NCBI GenBank assembly: GCA_016931995.1
Contig: JAFGDS010000082.1
Location: forward strand, 1 to 55,788
DNA: 55,788 nt
Direction: 5' to 3'
Origin: Pirellulales bacterium
GTDB taxonomy: Bacteria > Planctomycetota > Planctomycetia > Pirellulales > Thermoguttaceae
In this document: positions 53,021 to 55,788 of the stretch, piece after piece
Position numbering within the stretch: position 1 is the first letter of the stretch
How the letters are laid out: each line of letters starts with the position of its first letter
Position numbers and translations under genes: made by a program
The notes under the pieces: model-generated
What the model was told of the DNA's origin: nothing
What the model saw: the letters and a program-made list of their open reading frames with translations, nothing else
The model's database searches: none

Positions 53021-54958
53021 ATGGCTCAAGGCGAAAAGATCATCGGAATCGACCTCGGAACGACGAACTCCGTCGTGGCGGTGATGGAGGGCAAGGACGC
53101 GAAGGTCATTGCCAACGCGGAAGGCAACCGACTCACGCCGAGCGTCGTGGCCTTTACCGACAAGGGCGAAACGCTCGTGGGCGAGCCCGCCCGACGCCAG
53201 GCCGTGACCAACCCGAAACGGACCGTCTACTCGGTGAAGCGTTTCATGGGCCGGCGGCACAGCGAAGTGAGCGCCGAGGAGAAGATGGTCCCCTACGAGG
53301 TGACCGGCGCGGCCGAGGACTACGTCAAGATCAAGGTCGATAATCAAGAGCACACGCCGCCGGAGATCTCCGCCAAAATTCTCCGCAAGCTCAAGGAGTC
53401 GGCCGAGGCCTACTTGGGCCACAAGGTGAACAAGGCCGTCATCACCGTGCCGGCCTACTTTAACGACGCCCAGCGCCAGGCCACGAAGGACGCCGGCCAG
53501 ATCGCCGGCCTTGAAGTGGCCCGAATCATCAACGAGCCGACCGCCGCGTCGCTGGCCTACGGGCTGGACCGCAAGGACGTGAAGAAGATCATAGTCTTCG
53601 ACCTGGGCGGCGGAACGTTCGACGTCTCGCTATTAGACGTCGGACGCGGCGTGTTCCGCGTCATCAGCACCAGCGGCGACACCCACTTGGGCGGCGACGA
53701 CTTCGACGAAGTGTTGATCCACTACGTCGCGGATGAGTTCAAGCGCGAGCAGGGCATCGACCTGCGCAAGGACACCATGGCGCTTCAGCGGCTCGAAGAA
53801 GCCTGCGAAAAGGCCAAACGCGAGCTCAGCTCCGCCCAGCAGACCGACATCAACCTCCCGTTCATCACGGCCGACGCCAACGGCCCGAAGCACCTTCAAA
53901 TGTCGCTCACCCGGGCGAAGTTCGAGCAACTGGTCGACCACCTGATCGAGCGCTGCCGCGGGCCGGTCAATTCGGTGATCGAGGACGCCAAGCGGAAGAA
54001 CTCCGATTTCAAAATGTCGGAAATTGACGAGGTCGTGCTGGTGGGCGGTTCGACGCGGATCCCGAAGGTGCAAGAGCTCGTGCGAACCATATTCGGCAAG
54101 GAGCCCAACAAGAGCGTCAACCCGGACGAAGTGGTCGCCGTGGGCGCGGCCATTCAGGGCGGCGTGTTGATGGGCGACGTGCAGGACATGGTGCTCGTGG
54201 ACGTGACGCCGCTTTCGCTGGGCATCGAAACGCTCGGCGGCATCATGACCCGGCTGGTCGAACGCAATACCAACATCCCGGTCGATCGAAAGAACGTTTT
54301 CAGCACGGCCGACGACAACCAAACGGCCGTGACGATCAAGGTCTATCAGGGCGAGCGGGAAATGGCCTCCGACAACCGGCTGTTGGGCCAGTTCAACCTG
54401 GACGGCCTTCCCCCGGCGCCCCGCGGCGTGCCTCAGATCGAAGTCCGCTTCGACATCGACGCCAACGGCATCCTGCACGTCTCGGCCAAGGACCTGGGCA
54501 CGAACAAAGAGCAGCACGTTCGGATCGAGCAGTCGGCCGGACTGTCCGAATCCGAAATCAACGCCATGCGCAAGCAGGCCGAGGAGCACGCCGGCGAAGA
54601 TAAGAAGCGCCGCGAGTTGGCCGAGCTGCGCAACCAGGCCGATTCCATGTGTTTCCAGCTTGAGAAGCTTCTCAAGGAGCACGACGCCAAGCTCTCCGGC
54701 GCCGACAAGGACGCCGTGAACAAGGCCATCGAGCGCACCCGCGAGGCGGCCAAGGGCGACGACACCGAGCGGATGAAGTCGGCGATTCACGAGCTCGAGC
54801 AGGCGTCGCATGCCCTAAGCAAGTCGCTGTACGCCTCGGCCGGCGCCCAGCCTGACGCAGGCCCAACGGGCCCCGGCTCGGCCGGCTCCGCCGACGCCCC
54901 GGCCGGCGAATCCCGCGACGACGACACGATCGACGCGGAGTTTGAGGTGAAAGAGTAA
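53021..54958 (+). CDS. dnaK: Molecular chaperone DnaK (Hsp70)
   Basis: A 645-residue ATP-driven chaperone. The ATPase domain (about 1-385) shows [46 protein letters not shown] and [13 protein letters not shown]. The substrate-binding domain has [14 protein letters not shown] and the TNIPVDRKN stretch, then the helical lid, a Gly/Ala/Pro linker and the conserved end [15 protein letters not shown] 53021 follows AAAGGAG by 7 bases. Neither grpE nor dnaJ adjoins it. It would work with ClpB encoded at 43684. Confidence 0.99.
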   Translation: MAQGEKIIGIDLGTTNSVVAVMEGKDAKVIANAEGNRLTPSVVAFTDKGETLVGEPARRQAVTNPKRTVYSVKRFMGRRHSEVSAEEKMVPYEVTGAAEDYVKIKVDNQEHTPPEISAKILRKLKESAEAYLGHKVNKAVITVPAYFNDAQRQATKDAGQIAGLEVARIINEPTAASLAYGLDRKDVKKIIVFDLGGGTFDVSLLDVGRGVFRVISTSGDTHLGGDDFDEVLIHYVADEFKREQGIDLRKDTMALQRLEEACEKAKRELSSAQQTDINLPFITADANGPKHLQMSLTRAKFEQLVDHLIERCRGPVNSVIEDAKRKNSDFKMSEIDEVVLVGGSTRIPKVQELVRTIFGKEPNKSVNPDEVVAVGAAIQGGVLMGDVQDMVLVDVTPLSLGIETLGGIMTRLVERNTNIPVDRKNVFSTADDNQTAVTIKVYQGEREMASDNRLLGQFNLDGLPPAPRGVPQIEVRFDIDANGILHVSAKDLGTNKEQHVRIEQSAGLSESEINAMRKQAEEHAGEDKKRRELAELRNQADSMCFQLEKLLKEHDAKLSGADKDAVNKAIERTREAAKGDDTERMKSAIHELEQASHALSKSLYASAGAQPDAGPTGPGSAGSADAPAGESRDDDTIDAEFEVKE

Positions 54959-55339
54959 GGGCCTGTAAAACGAATGGCACGTGAACTTCTGCAAGTGCCT
55001 TATGAGTCATGGTTTGTAGTTGCGCCGATGTTCGCGGAGGTGCTTGTAGGGTTTGGGACGCCGCTTTCGCAGCCGTGGCTCGAAACGATCGGGCCGATCG
55101 CCGACGTTGTGTGTGGCCACGGCCGTCAGTAATGCCGTACACCACGCTTCGCTGGAAACCCTCGATAGCGGAATGGGCAGGAACTGGTCGAGCGTTTGCA
55201 GCGCCTTAGATTACCACGACGTTCGAGGCCTTCCTTGTCCAAACGTCTCACGAATTGGATCAAGGAGGGCCTCTCATGTTTTATCACGGAAGCCGATCTT
55301 GTACCCAGAGCTTTCAGTCGGTCCGGACATCAGCGGTGA
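54959..55339. other. Region downstream of dnaK without a convincing gene
   Basis: GGCAC...GTGCC at about 54978-55001 could form a weak hairpin after dnaK. Short open frames here resemble no family I know, and none has a ribosome site. It may include decayed parts of the transposase found next. Confidence 0.4.
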
Positions 55340-55513
55340 ACGACCGACTTTCGCCTCGGCCAACGGCTGGGCAAGGAAGAGCACGTCGTCGCGTGGCGCC
55401 GTCCGGCACGTCCGGAATGGATGGACGAAGAAACTTACGCGACCATTCCCGAGACGCTCAACCTGCGAGAACTGAAGGTCCGCGTGGCGATCCGCCAGTC
55501 CATCTCCGGACCA
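55340..55513 (+). pseudogene. IS4-type transposase remnant
   Basis: A short frame just after an in-frame TGA reads TTDFRLGQRLGKEEHVVAW then RRPARPEWMDEETYATIPET and LNLRELKVRVA. This matches the C-terminal-middle part of IS4-family transposases (D-F-R-x-G-x-R-L-G ... P-x-W-M-D ... L-x-x-R-E-L-x-V). The DDE catalytic domain and the rest of the gene are missing, and the downstream reading frame is not transposase-like. A dead fragment beside a tRNA gene. Confidence 0.7.
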
Positions 55514-55577
55514 GCCACCGGCGCATCCCTCTCCTCGCAACCCCTGTCCCCCGCTATATTAAAGGTCAATGACAGTG

Positions 55578-55614
55578 CCATTCGTGGCGGCCACCTTTTT
55601 AACCCCACGAATGG
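55578..55614 (+). promoter_or_regulatory. Possible antiterminator hairpin
   Basis: CCATTCGTGG (55578-55587) pairs perfectly with CCACGAATGG (55605-55614). The right arm overlaps the CCCCAC arm (55603-55608) of the terminator immediately after, so the two folds exclude each other. A TATATT word at 55555-55560 could be the -10 for a short transcript. Confidence 0.45.
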
Positions 55615-55639
55615 GGTGTTTGTGGGTGGGGCTTTTTTT
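55603..55639 (+). terminator. Intrinsic terminator upstream of tRNA-Thr
   Basis: CCCCAC (55603-55608) pairs with GTGGGG (55626-55631), followed by CTTTTTTT (55632-55639). A smaller internal hairpin CCCCA/TGGGG (55603-55607 with 55612-55616) is an alternative. Confidence 0.6.
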
Positions 55640-55650
55640 GTCTATCCCCC

Positions 55651-55678
55651 TTGCACGGCCTTGCGTGTTGGTTATATT
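55651..55678 (+). promoter_or_regulatory. Promoter for tRNA-Thr
   Basis: TTGCAC (55651-55656) and TATATT (55673-55678) are separated by 16 bases; -35 matches at four of six and -10 at five of six. It lies 27 bases before the mature tRNA 5' end. Confidence 0.65.
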
Positions 55679-55704
55679 AAGTGATTCGCGTGCGGGCCTG
55701 GCCG

Positions 55705-55777
55705 GCTAGCGTAGCTCAATTGGCAGAGCAGCTGATTTGTAATCAGCAGGTTGTGGGTTCAAGTCCCTCCGCTAGCT
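55705..55777 (+). tRNA. tRNA-Thr (UGU)
   Basis: A 73-base cloverleaf: acceptor GCTAGCG/CGCTAGC, D-arm GCTC/GAGC, anticodon stem GCTGA/TCAGC around TTTGTAA (anticodon TGT, threonine), T-arm GTGGG-TTCAAGT-CCCTC, discriminator T. The T-stem has one T-T mismatch. CCA is not encoded. Confidence 0.97.
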
Positions 55778-55788
55778 CGTAACGGAAA

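Noticed and set aside
55053-55475. 140-residue frame downstream of dnaK
   Set aside because: It crosses the IS4 relic in a different frame and has no ribosome site; the transposase frame explains the recognisable part better.

Overview
The window looks like a piece of a Planctomycetota chromosome, probably Pirellulales-like (the order is inference). The reasons are GC-rich DNA with long antisense open frames, exported proteins with LEPR-XLL-type N-termini, several dockerin and PEP-CTERM proteins, a DUF1559 'planctomycete prepilin', and a housekeeping run tpiA-secG-yicC-gmk-rpoZ-coaC-coaB. No prophage, CRISPR array or rRNA is visible. One tRNA (Thr, UGU) lies at the right edge.

Layout. 0.5-2.3 kb: a B12-binding radical SAM enzyme. 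2.3-12.3 kb: a carbohydrate-use block, with three exported proteins on the minus strand (a large GH101-like TIM-barrel protein, a clan GH-A-like hydrolase, and a dockerin/PEP-CTERM protein) divergent from a GH127 beta-L-arabinofuranosidase. 12.3-18.0 kb: a PEP-CTERM protein with an alpha/beta-hydrolase domain, a Gly-rich exported protein and a DUF4105 lipoprotein. 18.4-25.5 kb: a 2354-residue LEPR-XLL / lamin-tail / CotH-kinase / dockerin protein, then about 1.1 kb without a convincing gene. 26.6-32.3 kb: a minus-strand group of a DUF1559 pseudopilin, two LamG PEP-CTERM proteins and two paralogous GntR/FCD regulators, with a good sigma70-type promoter and repeated operator-like words before one regulator. 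32.6-37.2 kb: a plus-strand series of a TPR protein, an AlbA_2/HATPase regulator-like protein, a ParA-like ATPase and BioD; the last three overlap by ATGA. 38.2-42.0 kb: a surface protein with an IdeS (Mac/C66)-like cysteine protease domain, a P-domain nested in an SdrD-B-like domain and ten tandem 45-48-residue repeats. 42.1-43.5 kb: rpsR and a small PEP-CTERM protein. 43.7-52.5 kb: clpB, coaB, coaC, rpoZ, gmk, yicC, secG, tpiA and pheA, all on the minus strand. 53.0-55.8 kb: dnaK, an IS4-type transposase relic, a double-hairpin/terminator region and tRNA-Thr.

The accessory half appears devoted to exported, surface-anchored or dockerin-bearing proteins and polysaccharide breakdown; the right third is core metabolism, translation and chaperones. 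At least four families of short palindromic repeats sit in the intergenic gaps. The best candidates for something new are the AlbA_2-ParA-BioD coupling, the IdeS-like repeat protein, and the switch-like hairpin pair upstream of tRNA-Thr.
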